Positions 26,783 to 35,288 of a DNA stretch of 64,000 nt are shown piece after piece. A model generated the notes under the pieces. The model saw only the letters and a list, made by a program, of their open reading frames with translations. It searched no databases and was not told where the DNA came from. How positions within the stretch are numbered: the first letter of the stretch is position 1; each line of letters starts with the position of its first letter. A program made the translations under genes and the position numbers. The stretch comes from Planctomycetes bacterium UBA1146 (GTDB lineage Bacteria; Planctomycetota; UBA8108; UBA1146): positions 33,900-97,899 of the forward strand of contig DCAA01000023.1 in NCBI GenBank assembly GCA_002311345.1. Direction: 5' to 3'.

Positions 26783-28108
26783 GTGAAAGATCGAAGCGTC
26801 CATCGATCCAAACCTGGACTACGATTGCTCGGCTTCTTACTCGATTTCCCGATGGCAGCCGCGCTAATATTGCTATCTCCCTGGCTTTTTCAACTGGTTT
26901 TCTTGCGAGGGAGATCTGTCGGATCGCTGATGCAACGTCTCGGCTTCTGGAGCATCTCACTGCCGAGTCGCGATAGGATCTGGATTCATGCAGCCAGCGT
27001 GGGAGAGGTCAGGGCAGCGATTCCACTGATCGATTGCTTCCGTCGCGACCGTCCCGGGGCGGAGGTGGTGCTTTCCACGATGACCACCGGAGCCAGGGAT
27101 CTCGCCAAGGAGTTGCTTCCCGATGAGCAGGTTCGGCTATTTCCGTTCGATTTCTCTCCGTGTGTCCATGGTGTGCTATCGAGACTACGTCCGGATGTGG
27201 TTGTGCTGGTCGAACTGGAATTGTGGCCAAACTTGCTGCTGGCATGTCACGCCCGTTCGATTCCGGTGGTGGTCGTCAATGGTCGGATTTCATCTTCTGG
27301 CGAGAAAAAACTCTCGATGTTCGGGCCACTAACAAGGTGCTTGATGCAAGGTCCGACGCAAGTGTGTGCGCGAGGCGAACAGGACGCGGAACGTTTTCTC
27401 GCACTCGGTGTGGCACCCGAACGGATCAGGATCACTGGAGAATTGAAGCACGATGCCATCGTCGGCCCTGATCCTCCGCTTGTTCGACAAGATCATGATC
27501 GTGCTGTCGGATTCGCGCAGGGCGGGTTCCGCTGGGTTGCAGGATGTACCCATCCCGGCGAAGAGAAAGTGGTGCTAGAAGCTCACCGCAGTCTTCTCCT
27601 CGAACGACCAGGGAGCCAGTTGATCCTCGCTCCTCGACATATTGAGCGAGCAGACTCAGTTCTCATGATGGCAAGACAGATGGGTTTTGATTCGGAACTG
27701 GAATCGAGTTCCAATTCCGGATGTTGCTGTGTGATGGTTGTCGATCGTCTCGGAAGGCTCGATGGAGCCTACAGGATCTCGGACGCGGCCTTCGTAGGGG
27801 GTAGTCTGATCCCTCGTGGTGGGCACAATTTACTCGAGCCTGTGGCTGCTGGTTGTGTCAGTTGCCATGGCCCATCGATGGAAAACTTCACGGATATGGT
27901 CGAGTTGTTGCGTGAAGCCGGTGCGGTGCATCAACTTTCCAGACCTGAAGAACTCGGACCCTTGCTCCAGAAATGGGCCGGGGATCAGAACCTGCGACAA
28001 CGTGGTCGTGATAAGGCCAAGCAGGTGCTGGAGCAGATCGGAGGGGCATCAGAGCGTTGCTCGAGGGTTCTCAGTGAGTTGCTGATCTCGGTTGGCTCGA
28101 GCGGATGA
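26783..28108 (+). CDS. waaA: 3-deoxy-D-manno-octulosonic acid (KDO) transferase
   Basis: Transfers KDO to lipid A precursors, implying LPS in an outer membrane. A membrane anchor lies near the N-terminus (LLGFLLDFPMAAALILLSPW). The glycosyltransferase domains show RIWIHAASVGEVRAAIPL, VLSTMTTGARDLA, LVELELWPNLLLAC, NGRISSSG, GELKHDAI and the C-terminal GGSLIPRGGHNLLEPVAAG. The start is ambiguous: GTG 26783 gives a typical N-terminus, TTG 26735 lies nearer a G-rich tract, and the open frame reaches back into secA. I chose GTG. It follows secA by about 70 nt. Confidence 0.92.
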   Translation: MKDRSVHRSKPGLRLLGFLLDFPMAAALILLSPWLFQLVFLRGRSVGSLMQRLGFWSISLPSRDRIWIHAASVGEVRAAIPLIDCFRRDRPGAEVVLSTMTTGARDLAKELLPDEQVRLFPFDFSPCVHGVLSRLRPDVVVLVELELWPNLLLACHARSIPVVVVNGRISSSGEKKLSMFGPLTRCLMQGPTQVCARGEQDAERFLALGVAPERIRITGELKHDAIVGPDPPLVRQDHDRAVGFAQGGFRWVAGCTHPGEEKVVLEAHRSLLLERPGSQLILAPRHIERADSVLMMARQMGFDSELESSSNSGCCCVMVVDRLGRLDGAYRISDAAFVGGSLIPRGGHNLLEPVAAGCVSCHGPSMENFTDMVELLREAGAVHQLSRPEELGPLLQKWAGDQNLRQRGRDKAKQVLEQIGGASERCSRVLSELLISVGSSG

Positions 28109-28241
28109 AGTCGCTAGAGTATCTCGTTCCACGGCCCATCAGGGCTTTGCGAGAGATGACAGCAGTTGCGGGCGAGTAAGAGGTCTCGAGGCTCCGGGAG
28201 GGGCGAGGCTTGATCCTGCCCGCTGCACGGAAGGAACGCAG

Positions 28242-29402
28242 ATGCCGGGAGAGACCGCTCTCTTTACCTCAGAATCGGTTTCCAGGGGACACCCTGACAA
28301 GATCGCCGATCAGATCTCGGACGCCGTCCTCGATGCATATATTGCCGGAGATCCCGACAGCCGGGTGGCTTGCGAAACGATGGTCACCACGGGTCTGGTG
28401 GTGGTGGCCGGTGAGGTTACCAGCAGTGCCACCATCGATATTCCACAGCTGGTTCGAGATGTAATCCGTGACATCGGTTACACCGATTCAGCGATGGGAT
28501 TCGATGCGGATACCTGCTCGGTGATGGTATCTCTCGACAAGCAGAGTCCTGACATCGCGATGGGTGTAGATCGGGCTGGAGCGGGTGATCAAGGGTTGAT
28601 GTTCGGATTCGCCTGTACCGAGACACCAGAGTTGATGCCGATGCCCATCTCGTTATCCCACAAGCTGGTTGCCGAGCATGCGAAGATACGTGCGGCAGGG
28701 GAAGCGCCCTTCCTTCGCCCCGACGCCAAGAGTCAGGTGACCGTGGAATATGTCGATGGAATACCGAAGCGTGTCGATGCAGTGGTGTTCTCTACACAGC
28801 ATTCGGAAGATGTATCGAACGAAACCCTGCACCAGTTCGTCGAGGATCGGATCATTCGAGAGGTCATCCCGTCCGAACTCCTCGATGAGAACACCAGGTA
28901 CTACATCAATCCGACCGGTAGGTTCGTCGTCGGCGGCCCCCAGGGAGACTGTGGCCTGACCGGTCGCAAGATCATCGTTGATACCTACGGCGGAATGGGA
29001 CGGCATGGCGGTGGTGCCTTCAGTGGTAAGGATCCCTCCAAGGTGGATCGGTCCGCCTGTTACATGGCCAGGTTCGTGGCCAAGAACATCGTCGCAGCAG
29101 GGCTCGCCAGCAAGTGCGAGGTGCAACTGGCTTATGCCATTGGAATTGCCGAACCGATGTCGGTGCTGGTCGATTCCTTCGGCTCCTCGACGATTTCCGC
29201 CAGCGAACTCGAGCGCCTGGTGCGAGAGGTGTTCGACCTCACTCCCGCCGGAATCATCTCCTATCTCAATCTGAAACGACCCATCTACCTTGCTACAGCA
29301 GCCCATGGGCACTTTGGCAGGGAAGAGGAAGGATTCCCCTGGGAGGGCACCGGGAAGGTCGAGCAATTGAAGTCTCTCGCTTCCCAGATGGCAGGAAACT
29401 GA
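28242..29402 (+). CDS. metK: S-adenosylmethionine synthetase
   Basis: Makes SAM from methionine and ATP. The 386 residues begin at ATG 28242 with AAGGAACG 4 nt upstream; the longer open frame to 28092 has no support. Motifs: ESVSRGHPDKIADQISDAVLD, GAGDQGLMFGFA, the loop GGPQGDCGLTGRKIIVDTYG, and GGGAFSGKDPSKVDRSA. The 133-nt leader after waaA contains a hairpin at 28201-28221 (GGGC with GCCC, AGG with CCT) but nothing that I recognise as a SAM riboswitch. It converges with the TPR-zincin gene, 7 nt away. Confidence 0.98.
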   Translation: MPGETALFTSESVSRGHPDKIADQISDAVLDAYIAGDPDSRVACETMVTTGLVVVAGEVTSSATIDIPQLVRDVIRDIGYTDSAMGFDADTCSVMVSLDKQSPDIAMGVDRAGAGDQGLMFGFACTETPELMPMPISLSHKLVAEHAKIRAAGEAPFLRPDAKSQVTVEYVDGIPKRVDAVVFSTQHSEDVSNETLHQFVEDRIIREVIPSELLDENTRYYINPTGRFVVGGPQGDCGLTGRKIIVDTYGGMGRHGGGAFSGKDPSKVDRSACYMARFVAKNIVAAGLASKCEVQLAYAIGIAEPMSVLVDSFGSSTISASELERLVREVFDLTPAGIISYLNLKRPIYLATAAHGHFGREEEGFPWEGTGKVEQLKSLASQMAGN

Positions 29403-29409
29403 TCGAGGT

Positions 29410-30261
29410 TCAGCTCAGTCCCAGTCGATCCACATCGTCTTCGTCGAGGCCGAGGTGATGTCCGAACTCATGTAGCAGGGTGATACGGATTTCAGAGCGG
29501 AGTTCTTCTCGATCCTGACAGATTCGTTCGAGATTTCTGCGGTAGATCCGGATGGAAGCTCCGGTTGGTATTTCACCGATACCACCGACCTCCAGGTGAG
29601 ACCGATCCACCAGGTTGATGCCCGAATAGAGTCCGAGAGTGTCCGGATGAACCTCGCCTCGGGTCTCCTCGATCAGTTTTCTGTCAGGCAGGTCCTCGAT
29701 CATCACGGGGACTTCCGCCAACGATTTGCGTAGAGCTTCCGGCAACTCTTCGATCACCTCCGAGACGAGGAGATGGGCTTCCCGTTCGGAAATCGACGGG
29801 ATCGGGGGATTCCTCAGGGGGTCCAGTTGAGCCGCCCGCTCGAAATGAGCCTCGGCGAGCGCCAGTTCTCCCAGGTGATCCTGACACAACCCGATGAAGT
29901 ACTCGCGGTCGGAGGCTTCCTGGGCGCCTGCGGGTGTGACCGATTCCACGGAGTCGAGCGCACCGCGTGGATCACCGGTGGCATAGAGAGCTTCGGCGAG
30001 GCGCACCTTGCGCAACTGTTCCAGTTCCTGTGCCCGGTTCTGTGACAGATCGCTAGCGACGGGAGCCCCGGCGAGCGATTCCAGCAGTTTCAGTGCGTCG
30101 AGTGGCGCCCCCCCCTCGAGAAAACCAGTGGCGACCAGGATCGTTTCGTCCATTCGAGAGACGTTCGATCGAAGCAGTTTCGCCAGCGCCAGAGAGCGAT
30201 TTACGTCTCCATCTTCGACAGCGTTTCGTAGTTTCTCTAGATCAGATTCGGAATCAACCAA
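29410..30261 (-). CDS. TPR-containing zincin-like metallopeptidase
   Basis: A two-part protein of 283 residues. The first about 150 residues are alpha-helical with TPR character (ALAKLLRSN, GAPLDALKLLESL, GDPRGALDSVES, LAEAHFERAAQLDP). The C-terminal half matches the zincin_1-type fold: IEDLPDRKLI, LGLYSGINLVDRSH, SIRIYRRNLERI and the metal site HEFGHHLGLDEDD. Members of this family are small, poorly characterised proteins, and substrates are unknown. The TTG start at 30261, with GAGGGGGCTGC just before it, is preferred over a longer frame to 30327; it overlaps the end of the upstream hydrolase by 8 nt, suggesting coupling. Confidence 0.75.
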   Translation of the reverse strand: MVDSESDLEKLRNAVEDGDVNRSLALAKLLRSNVSRMDETILVATGFLEGGAPLDALKLLESLAGAPVASDLSQNRAQELEQLRKVRLAEALYATGDPRGALDSVESVTPAGAQEASDREYFIGLCQDHLGELALAEAHFERAAQLDPLRNPPIPSISEREAHLLVSEVIEELPEALRKSLAEVPVMIEDLPDRKLIEETRGEVHPDTLGLYSGINLVDRSHLEVGGIGEIPTGASIRIYRRNLERICQDREELRSEIRITLLHEFGHHLGLDEDDVDRLGLS

Positions 30262-30943
30262 GCAGCCCCCTCGATTCGAGCCAGCGCTCGATCGACGCGA
30301 TGGACCCCTCACCGAGTCGATGGCCATCCGAATGCCAGTCCAATGTGACGTTGGCCCCGGATTGCGAGAGGATCCGCATCGATTCCCTCACCGGGTCTGG
30401 TTGCGTCAGGGGGTCATTTTCATCGTGGAGAAGCAGTACAGCAGGTAACTTTCCTGAGGTGAGTTCATCTTCGAGAAACTCGTGCTTGAGACGAGCAGAG
30501 GCGATGATGCAATTCGCGAACCGTTCTGGATGTCTGCAAGCGATGAATCCTGCCATATATCCACCCTGGCTGAAGCCGAGCAGTGTGGTTCTGGAACCAT
30601 CGAGACCAGTGGAATCGAGAACCGTCTCGACGAGGCCCAGCAGATCCTTCTCTGACTTCTGCATCGAATTCAGGAAGCGTTGCTGGTCGCCGGTGTAGAT
30701 GTACCAGGAATGCCCTTCACGGATCGTGTTGCGCTCCCTCACTTCGTGTCGGTAAGGGCCGTCAGGTGTCAACAGTGCCACTCCTCGCTCGCTGAGATGC
30801 TGGAGCAGGCGAGCCAGCCCGGACCCATCTTGGCCCATGCCGTGAAGTGCGACGAGGCAAGATGTTGGTTTGCCCTCGGGTGGGATCCATCGCCAGGCGA
30901 CATCGTCCTCGAACTTGCGATGGTTGAGTTGAATCCTGTCCAG
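30254..30943 (-). CDS. Alpha/beta hydrolase, phospholipase/carboxylesterase type
   Basis: A small esterase-like hydrolase of about 229 residues. The nucleophile elbow is GFSQGGYMAG, the acid lies in LLLHDENDPLTQP and the histidine in SDGHRLGEG. An ATG at 30838 would cut off the first beta strand and the oxyanion loop, LVALHGMGQDGSG, which are present upstream in the same frame. The best-placed initiator further up is a CTG at 30943 preceded by ACAGGAGGATCTC, so I annotate from there; if wrong, the start lies within a few codons. It overlaps the TPR-zincin gene and probably shares its transcript. Confidence 0.72.
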   Translation of the reverse strand: MDRIQLNHRKFEDDVAWRWIPPEGKPTSCLVALHGMGQDGSGLARLLQHLSERGVALLTPDGPYRHEVRERNTIREGHSWYIYTGDQQRFLNSMQKSEKDLLGLVETVLDSTGLDGSRTTLLGFSQGGYMAGFIACRHPERFANCIIASARLKHEFLEDELTSGKLPAVLLLHDENDPLTQPDPVRESMRILSQSGANVTLDWHSDGHRLGEGSIASIERWLESRGLLG

Positions 30944-31372
30944 GAGATCCTCCTGTCGATACCCGTATGGAGATCGACTCTCTTGTAGAGAGTCTCGATT
31001 GTACGGTATCGCTCCGGTTGCCGGGAGAGCAGTTCCGATTGACGAAACCGAGCACGATAATAATTGGAGAGACTTCCCCTGTAAGAAGCGTCTTCTATAT
31101 CGATGGCAGCAGGAAGGTGAGTGCGATGAGCCCTACACGTCTGAAATCGGATGTTCCTTCACCCAAATCGTGCCAGTCATCGATGCACTCCAGGTCGTCG
31201 ATGAACACGCAGTCGCCTGTCCGGCGAACTTGAGTCGCGGCGATGATGTCATCGGGGCTCCACCGGCTTCGGCAAAAGAGGCACAGAACTGTGTAGAAGA
31301 CGCTGGTCTCGACACTCTTACCTGGTACGCCGCAAACTCCGTTGACCTCCGCGTGGGGAAGGTAGTTTCTCT
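30944..31372. other. 429-bp gap with no confident gene
   Basis: Plus-strand frames here read as low-pattern sequence. On the minus strand a frame runs from about 31379, just past the stop of the next secreted-protein gene, to a TAG at 31095-31097. It has plausible composition (a hydrophobic SVFYTVLCLF, then CVFIDDLECIDDWHDLGEG) but no normal start codon except a CTG, and no family that I recognise. It may be a decayed fragment. Minus-strand genes lie on both sides, so the gap may hold the hydrolase promoter. Confidence 0.35.
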
Positions 31373-32206
31373 TCAGGGGCAGTTGGAGTAATTGGCGCAG
31401 CCGATTGCAGATTCTCCAGCGGGGTCTGCTCCACAGTCAGGCCAGGGGGCTGCCGGGGCAGCGCCATCGAGGAACTGGTGATTGATCAGATAGATCACGT
31501 CACCGAGATCCACCGTGAAGTCGTTGTTGGCATCGGCAGCTGCACTGCAACCTGGAATGAGACCATCGGCAAAGAAGTAATTGATCAGGAATATCGCGTC
31601 AGCCAGGTTGAGAGTCCCATCATCATTTCCATCTCCGCGAATGAACGCCACCGCATCGACGAAACACAAGGTGCCGGCCTGTAACTCTGGCATCGTTGAA
31701 ATTCCGTCGATGGTCAAGATGTTATGAATAACCGGTTGCCCCATTCCGTTGACTGGACTGATGTCGGAACAACTTCCAATCAGGGCATTGTCAGCCACGA
31801 CTTGCAGGGTGAAGCGAACGATCGAATTCTCGGTGCCTGGTGCTAATGTCTGGCCACTGAAGGGAGGACTGAAATCAAAGATCGCGGCGCATGCTGCCCA
31901 TCCAATTCCAGGTTCGAAATTGTCATCGTAGGTCGAAGTGAAGAACTCGACCTCGTGTGGTGCCAGCAAAATCTCGATGTCCAGTCCACTGGTATCTTCA
32001 GAGACGTGCGAGAAGATGTTGGAGTCCCAACTGATGGCGCTCTGGAAGCCCTGGATGTGGAGTTGATTGTTGAGTCGAACGATCGCCTCGGCATGGGCAC
32101 CAGGGATTGCCGTGGCGTCATCGATCCACATCAAATCCTGGGCCTGTGAGACGCTGGCGATAGACAAGACAGCGACGATGATGGCTATCACGTAGGAGTG
32201 ACGCAT
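31373..32206 (-). CDS. Secreted protein with one cohesin-like module and a dockerin-like repeat pair
   Basis: 277 residues. The signal peptide is MRHSYVIAIIVAVLSIASVS with cleavage after SQAQ. One beta module follows, with QGFQSAISWDSNIF, FDFSPPFSGQTLAPG and GMGQPVIHNILTIDG. The C-terminus carries RGDGNDDGTLNLADAIFLI and ADANNDFTVDLGDVIYLI, then PWPDCGADPAGE. It is the most downstream and the shortest of five such genes on the minus strand. The first module strand resembles the cohesin and bacterial Ig-like folds, but this is a pattern impression. Export and calcium binding are likely; partners are unknown. Confidence 0.78.
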   Translation of the reverse strand: MRHSYVIAIIVAVLSIASVSQAQDLMWIDDATAIPGAHAEAIVRLNNQLHIQGFQSAISWDSNIFSHVSEDTSGLDIEILLAPHEVEFFTSTYDDNFEPGIGWAACAAIFDFSPPFSGQTLAPGTENSIVRFTLQVVADNALIGSCSDISPVNGMGQPVIHNILTIDGISTMPELQAGTLCFVDAVAFIRGDGNDDGTLNLADAIFLINYFFADGLIPGCSAAADANNDFTVDLGDVIYLINHQFLDGAAPAAPWPDCGADPAGESAIGCANYSNCP

Positions 32207-32313
32207 GTTTCCTCCTCTGAGAGGGGATTGTGAACCGTCGGTGCGGACGCAGGGGGGTCCTCAAACGATTCAGGGGATGTTGAGGTCGTTTCAGTAGAGC
32301 AGCAGCTGAAGGA

Positions 32314-33696
32314 TCAGCAACCGCTCGGGAGTACACAATCGAGCGTATCCTCGGAAGGATCGAGCCCACAGTTAAAGGGGCCGGGGGCTCCCGGTATCGG
32401 TCCATTCACGAAAAGGTAATTCAGCAAGAAGATGGAGTCCGAGATGTCAAGGCCACCATCGTCGTTGACATCAGCAGAATCAAAACAGGCAGGTTGATCT
32501 CCTGACACGAAGAGCCAGTTCATCACGAACAGGGCATCTGCCAGGTCGATGCTGGAATCTCCATTTGAATTGCCTCTAAGGAAACCCGGAGCATCAAGGA
32601 ATTCCACGATACCGTTCTCCAGTATCGGAGAGATGGAGAGCCCATCGAAGATCACGTAGTTGAGCGCTTGCCCCGAGGTGCAGTTTGGATTTGACGGTGG
32701 GCACGAGGGGAGCAGGTAGGAATCGTCGAGAACGATTTCCGTTGTAGTTCCCAGCAGAGTCGGATCCGCAGGAGTCTGGAACTCGAGACGCAAGAGGCTC
32801 TGTCCATCTCCTCCTGGTAGGACCTGCCCTCCGAAGGGGGGCAGGAAATCGAAGATTGCAGCGAACGTTGCCAAACCGACTCCCGGTTCAACGGCTGGAT
32901 CGAAGGCCGGATAGAAAAGTTCTATTCCTCCCTGGACTCCAGGGCCTCCGGGAAACAACGCATCCAGGAACAATCCTGAGTACCAGTCAGCGCCGGAAGC
33001 GGGTATCTGGAGGTCCAGGATGGTGTTGTCATAAGAGATCGCCACCTGGAATCCCTGGATCTCATCCTCGTGGTCATAGCGGAGCGTGGCAGTAACCAGA
33101 CTACCTGGAGTTGCGGCGATGCTACCGAAATAGAAACGGTGCAGGTTGTTGATGGTGAGAGATCCGTCAACCAGGGTCGGGATTATCGAAAAACCGCCAG
33201 AAGAAAGCACGCTATCGATCGGTGGATCTCCCAGACCATTCACGAACTGAATCGGAATGGTAGCGGGGAGACTGATGGAACTGACGGAGAAATTCAATCT
33301 CATCAGGGCGTTCTGATCATCGGGAGAGGCCGGTAGCGTCGCCGGAGGTGTGCTCAAATCGCCATACGAGAAGATCACACCTGCAAGCAGGACACCGGTA
33401 ACGGAGTCGATGGAGATACCCGCAAAGTCGGGTTCCGCGCCCGATAGCAACCCGGAGACCGCGGTGTCCTGGAAATCGACTTCACTGAGGTTGAGGTGGA
33501 TCGGGTTGTACTGGATTCCGACAGCGAAGCCTTCGATTCCTGAGTCATGGGTTGCACGAATGAAACAGAACACGTCTGAATCGCCGGCATTGGCGGCAAT
33601 GTTGTCGATGCTGAGCACATCTGCAGCGCCAGCGGACTGCTGGAAAAGGCCACAGAGAACCGCCAGAATCATGAATCGGTTAAGGAAACCAAACAT
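32314..33696 (-). CDS. Secreted protein with two cohesin-like modules and a dockerin-like repeat pair
   Basis: 460 residues with a signal peptide (MFGFLNRFMILAVLCGLFQQ, cleavage near SAGAADV). Module 1 has GFAVGIQYNPIHLNLSEVDF and GLGDPPIDSVLSSGG; module 2 has GFQVAISYDNTILDL and FDFLPPFGGQVLPGG. The C-terminal pair is RGNSNGDSSIDLADALFVM and DVNDDGGLDISDSIFLL, then a PGPFNCGLDPSEDTLDC tail. It is 107 nt upstream of the 31373 gene. The repeated module motifs shared with its neighbours indicate duplication within the locus. Confidence 0.8.
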   Translation of the reverse strand: MFGFLNRFMILAVLCGLFQQSAGAADVLSIDNIAANAGDSDVFCFIRATHDSGIEGFAVGIQYNPIHLNLSEVDFQDTAVSGLLSGAEPDFAGISIDSVTGVLLAGVIFSYGDLSTPPATLPASPDDQNALMRLNFSVSSISLPATIPIQFVNGLGDPPIDSVLSSGGFSIIPTLVDGSLTINNLHRFYFGSIAATPGSLVTATLRYDHEDEIQGFQVAISYDNTILDLQIPASGADWYSGLFLDALFPGGPGVQGGIELFYPAFDPAVEPGVGLATFAAIFDFLPPFGGQVLPGGDGQSLLRLEFQTPADPTLLGTTTEIVLDDSYLLPSCPPSNPNCTSGQALNYVIFDGLSISPILENGIVEFLDAPGFLRGNSNGDSSIDLADALFVMNWLFVSGDQPACFDSADVNDDGGLDISDSIFLLNYLFVNGPIPGAPGPFNCGLDPSEDTLDCVLPSGC

Positions 33697-33840
33697 CTCG
33701 AAAACTCCTCGCAGCGGACGTATCGGGGTACATCGACCGGATTCCCGGACGATTCCATCCTATCACCTCGAGGTATCCGATCCACATCCTGCCGACCATG
33801 TCATGGGCACGCGATTTGCCGTGGATGGTCACTCACCCGG

Positions 33841-33877
33841 CAAAAAATGGACCCCGGAGGCGTGAACCTCCGGGGTC
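33841..33877 (-). terminator. Rho-independent terminator
   Basis: Read on the minus strand, an 11-bp perfect stem (GACCCCGGAGG with CCTCCGGGGTC, 6-nt loop) at 33850-33877 is followed two bases later by six consecutive T (complement of 33842-33847). It lies 49 nt beyond the stop of the secreted-protein gene 33926-35197 and before the next gene of the cluster, so it probably ends the transcript of at least one upstream unit. Confidence 0.85.
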
Positions 33878-33925
33878 TCGAGTTCAATGCGAGGTTGATC
33901 TCGAATTTAGCTAGTCAGGTGTCGT

Positions 33926-35197
33926 TTACTGGTCGTCAGCGTCGCCGTCACAACCGATACCGTCACCTGTGGTCGGGTCGATTCCGAGGTCCGGGAACGG
34001 TGCCATCGGAGGAGCTCCACCAGCGAACTGGTAAGAGAATATCCAGACGGCGTCACCAACACTGATTTCACCATTGTCGTCCAGGTCACAGGAATCAAGG
34101 CAGCCAGGTGTGGTGCCACCCTGGAAGAGGTACTGCAGGACAGAAATTCCGTCTGCGATGTTGACGAGTCCTCCATCGCTGTTGCAGTCGCCCCTGACAA
34201 AGGGATTGAAATCGACGATCTCGATATCGCCGTTGACGAGATTCGGAGTTTCGTTGTAATTCGCATCGACGATCTTATTGGTGATGGGAGGAGTTCCCGC
34301 CGACTCGACGAAGATGACAGGGGTGGTCAGCGGAGCTGTAGCTCCACCGAGATCTGCATTGACGTCGAATTGCAGGTTAAGAACTTCCTGGTTGTCACCA
34401 ATTGGAATGTCCGTTGAAGTATCGAGGGCCATGATCAGGCCCGCGGCGATCTCGCCGGCTTCCAGGTTCTCTGACAGTGCGACGAATTCCGCTGAAGCCG
34501 CAACGCCCGAGGCCAGAACGCTGGTCAGGGTCATGAGAGACGGGTCGTATTGACCTGCGATCTGAAAACCATCGAGAGGACGCACCGTCGAGATCAGGAC
34601 CGGCAGGTTTGCGGTCTGACCCACGACGCCCAGCCCATGTCCGAAGATCAGGTAGTTGGGACTGTGGATCAGGAAAGTGGCTCCACTGGTGATCGGGTCT
34701 ACGCTATTGCCGTTGATCACGAGCACGGTACTGACCGGGGGCGTTCCTGCGGTGCAGAAATCAACCCAGCATGATTGACCGACAGCAGCGAGAACCTGGT
34801 AGTTCACATCGAGCATGCTGAAGTTCTGGACCTGGCTCAGGACCGCACAGCCGGTGAAGCAGATGACGACACCGGACATGACCGCATCGTCGGACAGGAT
34901 CGTGGTCTCGAAATCAGGCAAGGCGCCGTTTTTGACGGTACTGGCATCTGCTCCGAGTTGGGCACCAACGGGGATCATGCCCTCGTTATTGCACAGGCTC
35001 AGGCTCCAGCCCTGAATTTCTGCTGGTTCCAGGACGTTCAACTGGGCGGTCGAGGTGAAGGTGTCTCCGCCGAACACGTCGCCACCGTCCATGAACATCT
35101 CGAATGCAGGATTCTGGGCGAATCCAACGGTACCAACGCCGAAAATCAGGATGAGAACACACATCCTACAAATATTCTCGCGTATAGAGTTACGCAT
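33926..35197 (-). CDS. Secreted protein with a dockerin-like C-terminus
   Basis: 423 residues from the ATG at 35197, which is preceded by GAAGGAACG; a longer frame to 35398 is discarded. The signal peptide is NICRMCVLILIFGVGTVGFA with cleavage before QNPAF. Two beta modules follow. The first has IQGWSLSLCNNEG, a VICFTGCA cysteine pair and GTPPVSTVLVING, closely like the protein at 56384; the second has LDGFQIAGQYDPSLM and AGTPPITNKIVD. The C-terminal pair is RGDCNSDGGLVNIADGIS and CDLDDNGEISVGDAVWIF, ending DPTTGDGIGCDG. It is followed by a strong terminator. Confidence 0.8.
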   Translation of the reverse strand: MRNSIRENICRMCVLILIFGVGTVGFAQNPAFEMFMDGGDVFGGDTFTSTAQLNVLEPAEIQGWSLSLCNNEGMIPVGAQLGADASTVKNGALPDFETTILSDDAVMSGVVICFTGCAVLSQVQNFSMLDVNYQVLAAVGQSCWVDFCTAGTPPVSTVLVINGNSVDPITSGATFLIHSPNYLIFGHGLGVVGQTANLPVLISTVRPLDGFQIAGQYDPSLMTLTSVLASGVAASAEFVALSENLEAGEIAAGLIMALDTSTDIPIGDNQEVLNLQFDVNADLGGATAPLTTPVIFVESAGTPPITNKIVDANYNETPNLVNGDIEIVDFNPFVRGDCNSDGGLVNIADGISVLQYLFQGGTTPGCLDSCDLDDNGEISVGDAVWIFSYQFAGGAPPMAPFPDLGIDPTTGDGIGCDGDADDQ

Positions 35198-35252
35198 TAC
35201 TCGTTCCTTCCTGTTGTCGGCTTCGAAGTGCCGACCAACCTCGCTATTTGGT

Positions 35253-35273
35253 CTTCCCCAACGTCTGGGGAAG
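35253..35273. terminator. Hairpin downstream of the 35289 gene, possible terminator
   Basis: An 8-bp perfect stem, CTTCCCCA and TGGGGAAG with a 5-nt loop ACGTC, lies 16 nt past the minus-strand stop of gene 35289-37139 and upstream of the next gene. No T-run follows on the minus strand, so it may be a weak or Rho-assisted terminator, or an RNA-stabilising stem. Confidence 0.4.
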
Positions 35274-35288
35274 TTGTTGCCTTTGTTA

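Noticed and set aside
28109..28241. SAM riboswitch upstream of metK
   Set aside because: The 133-nt leader has one small hairpin at 28201-28221 but none of the conserved SAM-I, SAM-II or SAM/SAH core sequences that I know, so I do not call it.
30999..31391. 130-codon plus-strand ORF
   Set aside because: No protein-like pattern, overlaps the end of a real minus-strand gene, and lacks a ribosome-binding site.
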